DNA from: Pseudoalteromonas luteoviolacea
GTDB taxonomy: Bacteria > Pseudomonadota > Gammaproteobacteria > Enterobacterales > Alteromonadaceae
Direction: 5' to 3'
Length of the DNA stretch: 64,000 bases
Assembly (NCBI RefSeq): GCF_000814765.1
Contig: NZ_JWIC01000010.1
Location: 754,001-818,000 of the forward strand
Positions 1-9,469 of the stretch are shown here, piece by piece. Each line of letters starts with the position of its first letter. Positions within the stretch are counted from its first letter, which is position 1. A program made the position numbers and the translations under genes. The notes under the pieces are model-generated. The model ran no database searches. It was given only the letters and a program-made list of their open reading frames with translations, and was not told the origin of the DNA.

Positions 1-1300
1 CAAACTGCTCGAACAAAAAATAGATCAGCTGTTTGACTCAAGCTCCGGCTTATCCCTGAGTGAAGATGAATTCAAAGAATTTGCCAGTCTTGATGTTGAA
101 GATGAACCTCAAACGCAACAGCAAGATGAAGAAAAAGACGATGCGCCTATCATTGTCTACATCAATAAAATCTTGATGGATGCCATTAAAAAGGGAGCGT
201 CAGATTTACACTTTGAACCCTATGAAAAAAAATACCGTGTCCGCTTTCGTATTGATGGCATTCTACATGAGATGGCCAGCCCACCGAACACGCTAGCTAG
301 CCGACTATCTGCGCGAATTAAAGTCATGTCTCACCTAGACATCGCTGAAAAACGTAAACCGCAAGATGGGCGTATCAAGCTCAAAATCTCTGAGCGAAAA
401 AGCATTGATTTTCGTGTCAGTACACTCCCGACCATGTGGGGTGAAAAAATTGTAATGCGGATACTCGACTCGTCTGCAGCCAAGTTAGGCATTGATGTAC
501 TGGGCTATGAGCCAGAGCAAAAAGCACTATATTTAAGTGCGCTAGAGCAGCCACAAGGCATGATTTTAGTGACCGGCCCAACGGGTTCTGGTAAAACGGT
601 TTCACTCTATACAGGCCTTAATATTTTGAATAAGCCTGAGCGAAATATCAGTACAGCAGAAGATCCGGTTGAAATTAACCTAGAGGGGATCAACCAAGTT
701 CAGATCAATGCCAAGGCAGATATGACATTTGCTAATGCACTTAAGGCATTTTTACGTCAGGATCCTGATGTCGTAATGGTCGGTGAGATCAGGGACCTCG
801 AAACCGCTGAGATCTCTATCAAAGCAGCTCAAACTGGTCACTTAGTCATGAGTACTTTGCATACTAATTCTGCGCCAGAAACACTGACACGTCTCCTGAA
901 TATGGGGGTACCCGCATACAATGTTGCAAGCTCGGTGAGTTTAATTATTGCCCAGCGCCTCGCGCGAAGGTTGTGTCCAAAATGCAAAGAACCAGAAGAG
1001 CTACCAAAAGAGGAGCTGCTCAAACAAGGATTCACTGAAGAACAAGTGAAAGACATGACCCTGTATTCACCTAAAGGGTGTGATCACTGTACAGATGGCT
1101 ATAAAGGCCGCGTCGGTGTTTACGAGGTCGTTAAAATTACTCCTGAAATGTCGCATAAAATAATGGCGGGTGCGAACTCTCTAGAGATCGCCGAACTTGC
1201 CGACAAACTTGGTTTTGACAACTTACGTAAATCAGGCTTAAAAAAGGCGGCCGCTGGGGTAACTTCACTGGCCGAAATTAACCGCGTAACCAACTACTAG
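1..1300 (+). CDS. pilB: Type IV pilus assembly ATPase PilB (3' part, truncated by window edge)
   Basis: Hexameric secretion ATPase that powers pilus extension at the inner membrane. The reading frame is open from base 2, so the gene begins upstream of the window; about 432 residues are visible. The N2-domain stretch ASDLHFEPYEK is typical of PilB. The Walker A motif GPTGSGKT lies at 575-598, followed by the Asp and Walker B boxes (PDVVMVGEIRD) and the His box (STLHTNSA). A zinc tetracysteine (CPKC...CDHC) lies near the C-terminus, and the end GVTSLAEINRVTNY matches PilB better than GspE. In relatives pilB is followed by pilC, pilD and coaE before yacG; here yacG follows directly after 76 bases, so the usual inner genes are missing at this place. 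Confidence 0.9.
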   Translation, partial: KLLEQKIDQLFDSSSGLSLSEDEFKEFASLDVEDEPQTQQQDEEKDDAPIIVYINKILMDAIKKGASDLHFEPYEKKYRVRFRIDGILHEMASPPNTLASRLSARIKVMSHLDIAEKRKPQDGRIKLKISERKSIDFRVSTLPTMWGEKIVMRILDSSAAKLGIDVLGYEPEQKALYLSALEQPQGMILVTGPTGSGKTVSLYTGLNILNKPERNISTAEDPVEINLEGINQVQINAKADMTFANALKAFLRQDPDVVMVGEIRDLETAEISIKAAQTGHLVMSTLHTNSAPETLTRLLNMGVPAYNVASSVSLIIAQRLARRLCPKCKEPEELPKEELLKQGFTEEQVKDMTLYSPKGCDHCTDGYKGRVGVYEVVKITPEMSHKIMAGANSLEIAELADKLGFDNLRKSGLKKAAAGVTSLAEINRVTNY

Positions 1301-1317
1301 TCTCCCTGAAGCTCACT

Positions 1318-1350
1318 GGTATAGTTTGCTGCAAAGCAGTAAACTATACC
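1318..1350. terminator. Hairpin between pilB and yacG
   Basis: A perfect 10-bp inverted repeat (GGTATAGTTT at 1318-1327, AAACTATACC at 1341-1350) encloses a 13-base loop that can itself pair (GCTGC/GCAG). No U-tract follows; the next bases are ACTCTATAAT, which could act as a -10 element for yacG. It may be a terminator or an mRNA-processing hairpin separating the two genes. Confidence 0.5.
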
Positions 1351-1376
1351 ACTCTATAATACAGTGAGTATCTACT

Positions 1377-1616
1377 ATGCCAACAACGGTCCAATGCCCA
1401 ACATGCCAAAAAGAGGTTATCTGGTCGGCCCAAAGCCCACACCGTCCATTTTGCTCTAAACGTTGTCAACTGATAGATTTAGGTGAGTGGTCGGAAGAAA
1501 ACAACAAAATCTCAAGCCCCGTGCAAAGTACTGACTTAGCCCAACCAGACCCACAAGCATTGATTGAAGATATCGAGGCAATGCTCGCTAAAAACGAAGA
1601 TGACTTTTTTAAGTAA
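1377..1616 (+). CDS. yacG: DNA gyrase inhibitor YacG (zinc-binding)
   Basis: Small zinc protein that in E. coli binds GyrB and inhibits gyrase. The 79-residue product has the YacG zinc ribbon: CPTC (C7, C10) and FCSKRC (C26, C30), followed by the family signature LIDLGEW. The C-terminal third is acidic and low-complexity, as usual. In most gammaproteobacteria yacG ends the pilBCD-coaE cluster; here it sits directly behind pilB. Its 3' end overlaps the end of the convergent LysR gene by 8 bases. Confidence 0.93.
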   Translation: MPTTVQCPTCQKEVIWSAQSPHRPFCSKRCQLIDLGEWSEENNKISSPVQSTDLAQPDPQALIEDIEAMLAKNEDDFFK

Positions 1617-2508
1617 ACTCTGGCGATTTAAACACCTCATATAGGGTGTTCATTCGCTCATGCACTTGCCAGTCTTGGCAGTAAAGATAATAATCAACGC
1701 TTGGTAAGTGCTCTGTGATTTCAATAAAGTCTACTTCAGATGCATATTTGTTCATCATCGATTGCGGCACAATCGCAAAGCCCATGCCCGCAGCGACTAA
1801 AGACAGCGTCGTCGATTTTGTCTTCACCTCTTGGATCACATTCATTTGTGCTTTTGCTTGCGAGAATACCGCTTCTATTTTTTCATGCAGTTTAGGCTGT
1901 AATGCCTTAGGGTAATGAATAAATGGTTTGCCACAGAACGTTTTTATCGATGTACTTTTATCCTCTATCAGCCATTGCTTTGGACAAGCAAAAACATAAT
2001 GTTCACTGGACAGGTAATGAATATCTTTAGTGGGTAACTCAGGGTCAAACAAACGAATTATCGCACCATGTAACTGTCCCGACTGACAACGTGCCACCAA
2101 CTCGGCACTCGTTCCCTCTTCTAATACCACATTTAATTTAGGTGAGTGGCCAGATAATATTGCCATTTTTTTTGCCACTAACGCTTCAAACGCAAGACCA
2201 ATGCAACCCAACTTTATAGGCTGCTGTATGCCAGTTTGAAAGCTCTGAACACATTCCCCTAACTCTGTGTGGGCCGCAATTACTCGCTGCGCCTTGGCAA
2301 CAAATAAAACACCAAACGGAGTTAAACTCACGGATCGCGTTGAGCGCTCAAAAAGCGCCATTCCCAAATGGTTTTCAATCTGCCGGATCTGTTGACTTAA
2401 TGGGGGTTGCGACATGTGTAATTTCAAGGCTGCACGGCTGAAGCTCAGCTCTTGTGCAACCGTTACCACATAGTGCAATTTTTTTATATCCATCCAATTT
2501 ATATTCAT
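1609..2508 (-). CDS. LysR-family transcriptional regulator
   Basis: 299-residue LysR-type regulator. The N-terminal winged helix-turn-helix is clear (LHYVVTVAQELSFSRAALKL, then MSQPPLSQQIRQIE, residues about 10-45), followed by a type 2 periplasmic-binding-like effector domain. It is divergently transcribed from the secreted esterase gene at 2597 across an 88-base AT-rich gap. LysR regulators often control the divergent neighbour, so the esterase is the most likely target. The effector cannot be told from sequence. Confidence 0.9.
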   Translation of the reverse strand: MNINWMDIKKLHYVVTVAQELSFSRAALKLHMSQPPLSQQIRQIENHLGMALFERSTRSVSLTPFGVLFVAKAQRVIAAHTELGECVQSFQTGIQQPIKLGCIGLAFEALVAKKMAILSGHSPKLNVVLEEGTSAELVARCQSGQLHGAIIRLFDPELPTKDIHYLSSEHYVFACPKQWLIEDKSTSIKTFCGKPFIHYPKALQPKLHEKIEAVFSQAKAQMNVIQEVKTKSTTLSLVAAGMGFAIVPQSMMNKYASEVDFIEITEHLPSVDYYLYCQDWQVHERMNTLYEVFKSPEFT

Positions 2509-2596
2509 TACATATAAATCAATCAGTTTTTATATTTGTTATTAATTTAGGCACATTGTAACTTAACTGCAAGCTTTATCAGCAGGAGTCATAACA

Positions 2597-3649
2597 ATGA
2601 AAACATTACTATTTTTACTGCTTATCTTTATAAGCAGCACACTCAAAGCCGAAATCGTCAAAATACCTTTTCACTCAAAAGCGCTAGAGAACAGTTTAAT
2701 CGGCACGAAAAGTACCCGAGACATACACATATATTTACCTGATGGCTACCATGATAGCGACAAACGTTATCCTGTATTGTATATGCTCGGAGCCTACAGC
2801 TGGCCTATCAAATACAGCGAACGTATTGAGCCCATGCTAGAAAACCACAAAAAAAACGGTCAAAGTATGGAAATGATCATTGTCATGCTGGAAGGTAACA
2901 CACCACTGCGAGGCAGCTTTTATGTGAATTCTCAGGTCCATGGCAACTTTAGTGATTATGTGATTAAAGAAGTTTTGCCCTGGATAGACCGTACTTATCG
3001 CACCAAAGCACAGCCTGAACACCGCGGAATTACTGGGTTTTCGATGGGAGGCACTGGCGCACTTAGATTTGCAGCAAAGCATCCAAATCTATTCGGCCAT
3101 GTTTATGCGCTCAGTCCGGGTATGTTTGACGAAAAGGGCATGGCAAAGTCATATTTAACTTCAAAAGACGCCATCAAACGCTTTCAAACCTTCAAACAAA
3201 AATTAGCGACGGCGAAGAACCCCAAAGCTGTCATGGACGCTGAATTTGCTTCATTCCAAGGGCGTGAAATTTGGAACAATGGCCAAGTAAATAGCTATAG
3301 TGCATACCTCATGGCCTATGCAGGTGCATTTGCCGGACAACCAGGTAAGCCCTTTGGCGTTCATTACAATGTTGACCCATCACAAAAACCACTGTGGTTC
3401 AGAGGCTTTGGGGAACTTGTTGAGCTGTATTCAACCCCCTCTGTGGTTGCACAATTGAGCTCTGTTCGAATTGATGTCGGCGATAAAGACGACTACATCT
3501 GGATCACAGAAGGGGTGCTTGCACTGAAACAGAAAGCTGAAGCAAATAAAGTCCCGATTTCTTTCGAAGTGTTCCAAGGTGGACATAGTGACAAAGCCCT
3601 TGAGCGCCTCGAACACCATATGCTGCCGTTTTTTAACGAACGATTGTAG
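2597..3649 (+). CDS. Secreted alpha/beta hydrolase, esterase D / enterochelin-esterase-like family
   Basis: 350-residue exported esterase. A signal peptide covers about residues 1-18 (hydrophobic FLLLIFIS, cleavage near LKA-EI). The esterase fold is supported by DIHIYLPDGY, then the nucleophile elbow GFSMGG with Ser149, a probable catalytic Asp in VGDKDD, and a His in GGHSD. The start has a good AGGAG ribosome site. The family includes esterase D, S-formylglutathione hydrolase and siderophore esterases; no iron-uptake genes are adjacent, so the substrate is unknown. Likely regulated by the divergent LysR. Confidence 0.82.
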   Translation: MKTLLFLLLIFISSTLKAEIVKIPFHSKALENSLIGTKSTRDIHIYLPDGYHDSDKRYPVLYMLGAYSWPIKYSERIEPMLENHKKNGQSMEMIIVMLEGNTPLRGSFYVNSQVHGNFSDYVIKEVLPWIDRTYRTKAQPEHRGITGFSMGGTGALRFAAKHPNLFGHVYALSPGMFDEKGMAKSYLTSKDAIKRFQTFKQKLATAKNPKAVMDAEFASFQGREIWNNGQVNSYSAYLMAYAGAFAGQPGKPFGVHYNVDPSQKPLWFRGFGELVELYSTPSVVAQLSSVRIDVGDKDDYIWITEGVLALKQKAEANKVPISFEVFQGGHSDKALERLEHHMLPFFNERL

Positions 3650-3658
3650 TCCTTCCCT

Positions 3659-3681
3659 AGGGGCATCCATATAGGGCCCCT
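3659..3681 (+). terminator. Terminator after the esterase gene
   Basis: Stem AGGGGC (3659-3664) / GCCCCT (3676-3681) followed by ATTTTACTT, starting about ten bases after the esterase stop codon. It fits a rho-independent terminator. Confidence 0.6.
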
Positions 3682-3780
3682 ATTTTACTTCTCATAAATC
3701 AGCAAACATTATCAATCCACCTTGCGCTACTTTAACCTTGTCGCCACAATCAACAAGACGTGTACCAACACTGAACAGCA

Positions 3781-4671
3781 TTGAGTAGCACAATAATGAA
3801 ACATAAGTTAAGCACACAACATTACTATGAAGCCAGAATGCTGCGCGTGATAGATTATCTTTACGAGCATGCCGGCGCTGAACTTGATGTCAATACATTG
3901 GCTGATATTGCGTGTATGTCAGCGTATCACTTTCATCGTATCTATCGAGAATATGCCGGTGAAACAATCAATGTCACAGTGAGAAGAATGCGTATGTTGA
4001 AGGCGGCAACTTACTTAGTTCGCAGCGACTTAAGCCAACAACAAATTGCAAAGCAAGTTTGTTATGGCAGCGTTGAAGCATTTAACCGTGCCTTTACTAA
4101 ACACTATGGCGAAACACCCAACCAATACCGCCAACAACGTGCTTATTCAGCGTCTCATGTCACTGCGTTGTACCCAACATCTTCCAAGGAGTATCACTCT
4201 ATGTATCCTGTTGAACAACAAAACATTGAAACTATTGAGTTAATTGGCCTAAATCACATCGGTGATTATATGCAAATTGGCCAAGCATTCGAAAAGCTCT
4301 CATTGATGGCCGCAAAAGCAGACCTTATCGACCAAAACACACGCTTTTTTGGCATTTACTTTGACGATCCAGAGTCTGTGCCACAAGCACAACTAAAATC
4401 AATGGCCTGCATAACGGTGGATAAAAATAAACTACCTGCGAAGCATGCGTTTAAACAACTCACCATTCCCGCAGGGAACACTGTCAGTATTTTATTCAAA
4501 GGCGATTATACCGAACTTGAAAAGCCCTATAACTGGCTTTATGGTCAATGGCTACCACAAAGCCAATTTGAATTGGCCGACTTTCCGCCCTTTGAAGAGT
4601 ATTTAAATGACCTCAAAGATACCGCGCCACAAGATTTACTAACACGTATTAATTTTTTAGTCGCCAGTTAG
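3781..4671 (+). CDS. AraC-family regulator with GyrI-like effector domain
   Basis: 296-residue regulator. The AraC double helix-turn-helix is N-terminal (about residues 15-115: VNTLADIACMSAYHFHRIYR, then QIAKQVCYGSVEAFNRAFTK and TPNQYRQ). The C-terminal half (about 145-296) resembles the GyrI-like/SOUL-type ligand-binding domain, as in Rob and other multidrug-binding AraC proteins. The longest reading starts at TTG 3781; ATG 3796 is an alternative, and neither has a strong Shine-Dalgarno. It may respond to a small hydrophobic compound (inference). Confidence 0.85.
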   Translation: MSSTIMKHKLSTQHYYEARMLRVIDYLYEHAGAELDVNTLADIACMSAYHFHRIYREYAGETINVTVRRMRMLKAATYLVRSDLSQQQIAKQVCYGSVEAFNRAFTKHYGETPNQYRQQRAYSASHVTALYPTSSKEYHSMYPVEQQNIETIELIGLNHIGDYMQIGQAFEKLSLMAAKADLIDQNTRFFGIYFDDPESVPQAQLKSMACITVDKNKLPAKHAFKQLTIPAGNTVSILFKGDYTELEKPYNWLYGQWLPQSQFELADFPPFEEYLNDLKDTAPQDLLTRINFLVAS

Positions 4672-4894
4672 TCCCCTATGCCTATACCCAGAGCCTATAT
4701 GCTCAATTAGGCCTGATTTATACCCTCGGGCACCAGTATTTTTGCTATACAGCTTGAATTTAGAGCAAATAATCAATTAACTATTTATTATTCGCTCTAA
4801 TCCTTTACTCTTAATAATGATTAATAAGATAATCACGCTAAATTCATGTAAGTTGCGTAAACTTATTTAATATCAGTATCATTAGGGGAATATC

Positions 4895-7800
4895 ATGATC
4901 GCAAGGAGTGTGCAAACCAGCTGGTTACTCATCTCTGTTTTATGGCTTTTAATTGGCTGGCATCACAGTGCGCTCGCACAATCTACAAAGCGCCAAACAC
5001 CGCAAGTTGCCATCGTAGGCACTGGTCCATTAGTACCAAAAAGTGCGCATCAAGCGATCCCCATTAGTTATAAAAATACCACCGAAGTTGATATTGAAAT
5101 TTTACGCTTAACAAGCCCACATGACTTTTTGCAAAAACATTATTTAAACGACAAAATTTATCCCAGCTCGCTGGACAGATTAAGTTACAGCTATGAAAGC
5201 GTCTTTGCAGACCGCTATACGCTACCCAGCAATACGAAAGATACAATTCATTCTGCTAAGTTACCCATACCAAAAAATTTGCCATCAGGGTGGTACATTG
5301 TCACACTCAAAGCCGCTGGACAGTTTGACGAACTCCAGGCAAAACATATGCTGCTTACAGAGCTTGGGATCCAAGCAAGAGTACAAAAAAACACAGCTCA
5401 CTTTAGTGTTAATGACTTACAAAGTGGTCTGAGTATCGTTGATGCCAAAGTAAGTATTTATCGCGAACATGAACTCATTCGCCAAGGTAAAACAAACCCA
5501 CAAGGCAATATCGACTTTGCTGTGACGTTGGAGCAAAATGATATTGTCGTTGCTGAGTTAGAAAATAATGACAAAGCGCCTCAGCTCGCCATTTTACCCC
5601 TAAAAGAAGTGCCCCTCGATCTCTCCGCTTATCAACTAGGCGGCCGCTTATTTCAAGAAACAGAAGCCTTCATCTACAGTAATAGAGACCTCGTTAGACC
5701 TGGGGATAGCTTACCAATAAACATATTATTACGAGACTTTGATGGCCATAAGACCAACATAGATAACCTCACCTTGTCGGTAAAAAACTCTCGACAAGAA
5801 GAGATAATAAAAGAAACGATACAAACACAAGAGGCAGGTTTTTTTAGTAAGTCTCTCAAAACGGCTAATGACTGGCCAACCGGTCGCTACACCGTGGCTG
5901 TAAAACTAGACCCAAGTGCCAAAAGACCCATCGCAGAAATGACATTTCAGTTAGAAGAGTTTGTTCCGGAGCGCATGGATCTCAAAATAGATACGGCGCA
6001 ACCATTTGTCATTGCTGGCAATAAGAATAACCTTACCTTACATGGCAAATATTTATTTGGTAGCCCAGCCGCTGGTAATACCTTTAAAACAGATGTCAGT
6101 CACCAGCCTATCAGGCACTACCCAGGTCCCTATCAGGCATTTGTGGTGGGTCAGGATTTCTATTTATCCGGTCGTTATAAATCTCTCGGCAACCTGCAAC
6201 TCTCAGAACAAGGTAGCGCACAGATTAAGATAGCCACTCCCAGTGCAACGCCACTTAAAAGCCCAGTAAAAACACAAGTATTTATTGCGCTTCAAGAGGC
6301 GGGCGGCGCTGCCGTGCAACGCACCAGTACTTTTACCAGCTGGAAAAACGAGACTATCCCGGGGATTAAACCGCTTGCAAAAGACGTCCAGTACCGTTCA
6401 GATGCGGGCTTTGAAATTGCCTTATTATCAGCCGATGGGCAAACACTCTCCAATGGCAGTATCAAGTTAGAGTTATTTTACGATCAAGGTAATTACTACT
6501 GGATGTATGAAGAGGGCATTGGTTGGCAGCGTCAAAAGCAAGACAGGTGGCGTAAGGAGCAACAAAGTGTCGTCGATGTTAAGGCGGATATCGCGCGTGT
6601 TGAATTACCTGTCAGCTGGGGAAATTACCGCCTTGAAGCCACTGATTTAAAAACGGGAAACAAAACCCGTTACGAATTCTATGCAGGCTGGTATCGTGGA
6701 TATGGCCAATACGCGGTAAAACCTGAGCATTTACAAATTACGCTAGATAAAGCGGCTTACCAAGCAGGTCAGCAAGCCAAGCTCACATTAACGGCCCCGA
6801 TTGATGGTGAGCTGATGGTCACTCTGGAGTCTGATCGTGTGCTTTGGTCTAACAAAGTTGCTGTGAAAAAAGGACAAAATCACGTCGAGATCCCACTCGA
6901 TCACACATTAGCTCGCCATGACCTCTATGTCACTGCCACCGTATTTGGTCAACAACACAATGCCCCAAAACGCTATTTAGGCGTGATACCATTACCACTT
7001 GACAGAAGTGATCGTCAGGTCAAACTGGCTGTTAACCTGCCCAGTCACGTCGAGCCATTACAAACATTAGAGATCCCCATCACAGCAACAGAGCTTAATG
7101 GTGACAGTACCACTTGGGTCACGGTTTCGATGGTGGACAAAGGGATAATCAACCTCAGCCGCTATAAGCCTAACAATCCTTTTAACTACTTTTTCGCTCA
7201 GCGTCGTTATAGTGGAGATATTGTAGATTTATACTCTCGTCAATACGACCCGCGTCCAAATCCATTTGCCCAGTCACGTTTTGGTAGTGATAGTATTGAG
7301 AACAACACCAACCGCAATGACGACTTAGTTGAAAGTAAAACCATTCAATTAATGTCAATGCCAGTCCAAATACATGATGGTAAAGCCATCGTAAAGCTAA
7401 CATTACCGGACTATAACGGGGAAGCGCAGCTCATTGTCACGGCGTTCAATGACAGTCAAGTTGGACAGCTGATACACGACCAAGTTATTCGTATGCCGCT
7501 GGTTACAGAGCTGGCTGTACCTCGATTTTTAATCCCGGGGGACAACTCTGCTGTGACTCTCGATGTACATAATCTAAGCGGCGGAGCACAAACACTGGAT
7601 ATTCGCCTCAGTGCGGATAACCATATCTCACTCACAGGACAAACTGAGCACTCGGTGACCCTAGATCACGCGGCACACTGGAGCTACACAATCCCGCTTC
7701 AAACTACCGAGCAAACCCGTGAAGGAACCACGGTATTAACTTTGCACGCAAAGGGAGAAAATGTCGACGTAGAGCGCAGTTGGCGAGTACCGGTCAAACA

Positions 7801-9424
7801 TATTGAGCCGTGGGTTACTCAAGCCAAAAACAGCCAATTAAGTCCACAGCAATCTATCCAATTTGATGAAAGCAACTGGGATGGCCTAAAACGTGTAAAG
7901 GGCAAAGAAGGTAAACTACTCATTAGCCACACGCCTATTCTTAATATTGACCAATTTGCAACAGGACTACACGCTTACCCGTATGGATGCGCCGAGCAAA
8001 CAACCAGTAAAGCCTGGCCCTTCATCTTACAAAACCCGAATCTCGCTCGGTTTCAGCAGCGCGCTTTGAACAATGAAGCCAAGCTCACTTCGAACAAAGC
8101 GTATATCAGTACCGCTATCAGTCGCTTGAAGACCATGCAAAAGACATCTGGCGGTTTTGGCACATGGGGCAGTTACAGCAAAGAATCACCTTGGCTCACG
8201 GTATACATTACCGACTTTCTTACCCAAGCCAATACTCAGTATCCAGGGCTGGTGCCAACAGATATGCTGCAAGAGGCACAATATCGCGTATTGCGTTATG
8301 CCAAAGGGGACTTTGTCGCTACATTAACATATAGCTCTGAGTCAGCCATTGCGGCGACAACGTATGCCGCATATGTATCGAGTCAGTTAGGCAGGATCAG
8401 CTACAGTGATCTCGAGGCGCTTCAAATCACCGCATATCCGTCACAATTGAGCTTAGTACAATTTGCAGCAGCACTTGCCAATACAGGCGCAATTGCACAG
8501 GCTTCAGCCTTACTTAATCAATTTGATACACAATCTCGAGTAGGTGCCTATATTTATGATTACGGCAGCCAAGTGCGCGACAGTGCCATGGCTGTTATCG
8601 CTTTAAATGAAATGGCTAAATTGCAAGGTTTAAAAAGCAAAGCACAACGACTCGCCAATGCACTCGCCGAAGATCTTCCTACCCTTGCCATTAACAAGCA
8701 ATGGTTAAGTACACAAGAACAAGCTGCGCTGCTACGCTCAGCAGTTGCACTGGATAAGCAAAACCAAAAACCTCTCAAGGTGTTGATTGATGGTAAAGAA
8801 ATCACATCTCAAGGGCGCTTAGAGCAGCCGTTGTTCCCAAGTTTAATGCTTAAAAATACCACGGAAACACCTTTGTATGTGCAACAGCTTCACACCGGTT
8901 ACCTGAAAGTAAATCCGATTATAAGTAACCAAATTAATCCATTTAATACCATCAAAATGAAGCACTTTTTGAGACGTTGGTACACTCTCTCAGGCCAACC
9001 ACTTGATGAACAAATCTCTCTCAAAGTTGGAGATCGTGTGTTGGTGGTACTCAATGTCGAAACAAAAGAGCGCATTCATGATGCAATGATTGTTGATAAG
9101 ATCCCGGCTGGCTTTGTACTTGAAAACCCAGAGTTACTCCAAGATTTAGATATCCAGCAGTTGCTTCCAGAGGGAGTTGTATTAAGCCATGTCGAACACC
9201 AAGAGTATCGTAACGATAGATATGTGGCAGTGACCGACCTAAAGCCGCGTCGATATAGTCATCGTTATAACAGTGATAATTCAAGACAACAATTTGCATA
9301 CTTACTGCGTGCCGAAGTGCCCGGCACCTATGCCAACCCACCCAGTTTTATAGAATCTATGTACAGACCACAAAAACACGTGCTCTATACACAATTCCCC
9401 TCTAAAATCACTATCGAAAGGTAG
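4895..9424 (+). CDS. Bacterial alpha-2-macroglobulin (thioester protease inhibitor)
   Basis: 1509-residue exported macroglobulin with MG domains and a thioester-containing region. The thioester motif is Cys1032-Ala-Glu-Gln1035 within YPYGCAEQTTS, so the reactive Cys and Gln are intact. The motif is followed by an alpha-toroid (about 1020-1290) and a receptor-like C-terminal domain. The signal peptide (residues 1 to about 29, ending ALAQ) has no lipobox Cys, unlike E. coli YfhM, so a soluble periplasmic form is predicted. Such proteins trap proteases that enter the periplasm and are commonly encoded next to pbpC, as here: the PBP1C gene starts 45 bases downstream. The two are probably co-transcribed. 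Confidence 0.93.
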   Translation: MIARSVQTSWLLISVLWLLIGWHHSALAQSTKRQTPQVAIVGTGPLVPKSAHQAIPISYKNTTEVDIEILRLTSPHDFLQKHYLNDKIYPSSLDRLSYSYESVFADRYTLPSNTKDTIHSAKLPIPKNLPSGWYIVTLKAAGQFDELQAKHMLLTELGIQARVQKNTAHFSVNDLQSGLSIVDAKVSIYREHELIRQGKTNPQGNIDFAVTLEQNDIVVAELENNDKAPQLAILPLKEVPLDLSAYQLGGRLFQETEAFIYSNRDLVRPGDSLPINILLRDFDGHKTNIDNLTLSVKNSRQEEIIKETIQTQEAGFFSKSLKTANDWPTGRYTVAVKLDPSAKRPIAEMTFQLEEFVPERMDLKIDTAQPFVIAGNKNNLTLHGKYLFGSPAAGNTFKTDVSHQPIRHYPGPYQAFVVGQDFYLSGRYKSLGNLQLSEQGSAQIKIATPSATPLKSPVKTQVFIALQEAGGAAVQRTSTFTSWKNETIPGIKPLAKDVQYRSDAGFEIALLSADGQTLSNGSIKLELFYDQGNYYWMYEEGIGWQRQKQDRWRKEQQSVVDVKADIARVELPVSWGNYRLEATDLKTGNKTRYEFYAGWYRGYGQYAVKPEHLQITLDKAAYQAGQQAKLTLTAPIDGELMVTLESDRVLWSNKVAVKKGQNHVEIPLDHTLARHDLYVTATVFGQQHNAPKRYLGVIPLPLDRSDRQVKLAVNLPSHVEPLQTLEIPITATELNGDSTTWVTVSMVDKGIINLSRYKPNNPFNYFFAQRRYSGDIVDLYSRQYDPRPNPFAQSRFGSDSIENNTNRNDDLVESKTIQLMSMPVQIHDGKAIVKLTLPDYNGEAQLIVTAFNDSQVGQLIHDQVIRMPLVTELAVPRFLIPGDNSAVTLDVHNLSGGAQTLDIRLSADNHISLTGQTEHSVTLDHAAHWSYTIPLQTTEQTREGTTVLTLHAKGENVDVERSWRVPVKHIEPWVTQAKNSQLSPQQSIQFDESNWDGLKRVKGKEGKLLISHTPILNIDQFATGLHAYPYGCAEQTTSKAWPFILQNPNLARFQQRALNNEAKLTSNKAYISTAISRLKTMQKTSGGFGTWGSYSKESPWLTVYITDFLTQANTQYPGLVPTDMLQEAQYRVLRYAKGDFVATLTYSSESAIAATTYAAYVSSQLGRISYSDLEALQITAYPSQLSLVQFAAALANTGAIAQASALLNQFDTQSRVGAYIYDYGSQVRDSAMAVIALNEMAKLQGLKSKAQRLANALAEDLPTLAINKQWLSTQEQAALLRSAVALDKQNQKPLKVLIDGKEITSQGRLEQPLFPSLMLKNTTETPLYVQQLHTGYLKVNPIISNQINPFNTIKMKHFLRRWYTLSGQPLDEQISLKVGDRVLVVLNVETKERIHDAMIVDKIPAGFVLENPELLQDLDIQQLLPEGVVLSHVEHQEYRNDRYVAVTDLKPRRYSHRYNSDNSRQQFAYLLRAEVPGTYANPPSFIESMYRPQKHVLYTQFPSKITIER

Positions 9425-9430
9425 CTGAAA

Positions 9431-9448
9431 GTGCCCCGACAGGGGCGC
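9431..9448 (+). promoter_or_regulatory. Intergenic hairpin between macroglobulin and pbpC genes
   Basis: GTGCCCC and GGGGCGC form a 7-bp stem (one G-T pair) with a four-base loop, just after the macroglobulin stop codon. No U-tract follows, so it is more likely an mRNA-stability or partial attenuation element than a full terminator. Confidence 0.35.
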
Positions 9449-9469
9449 TTACCACTGTGACTTGGCCAG

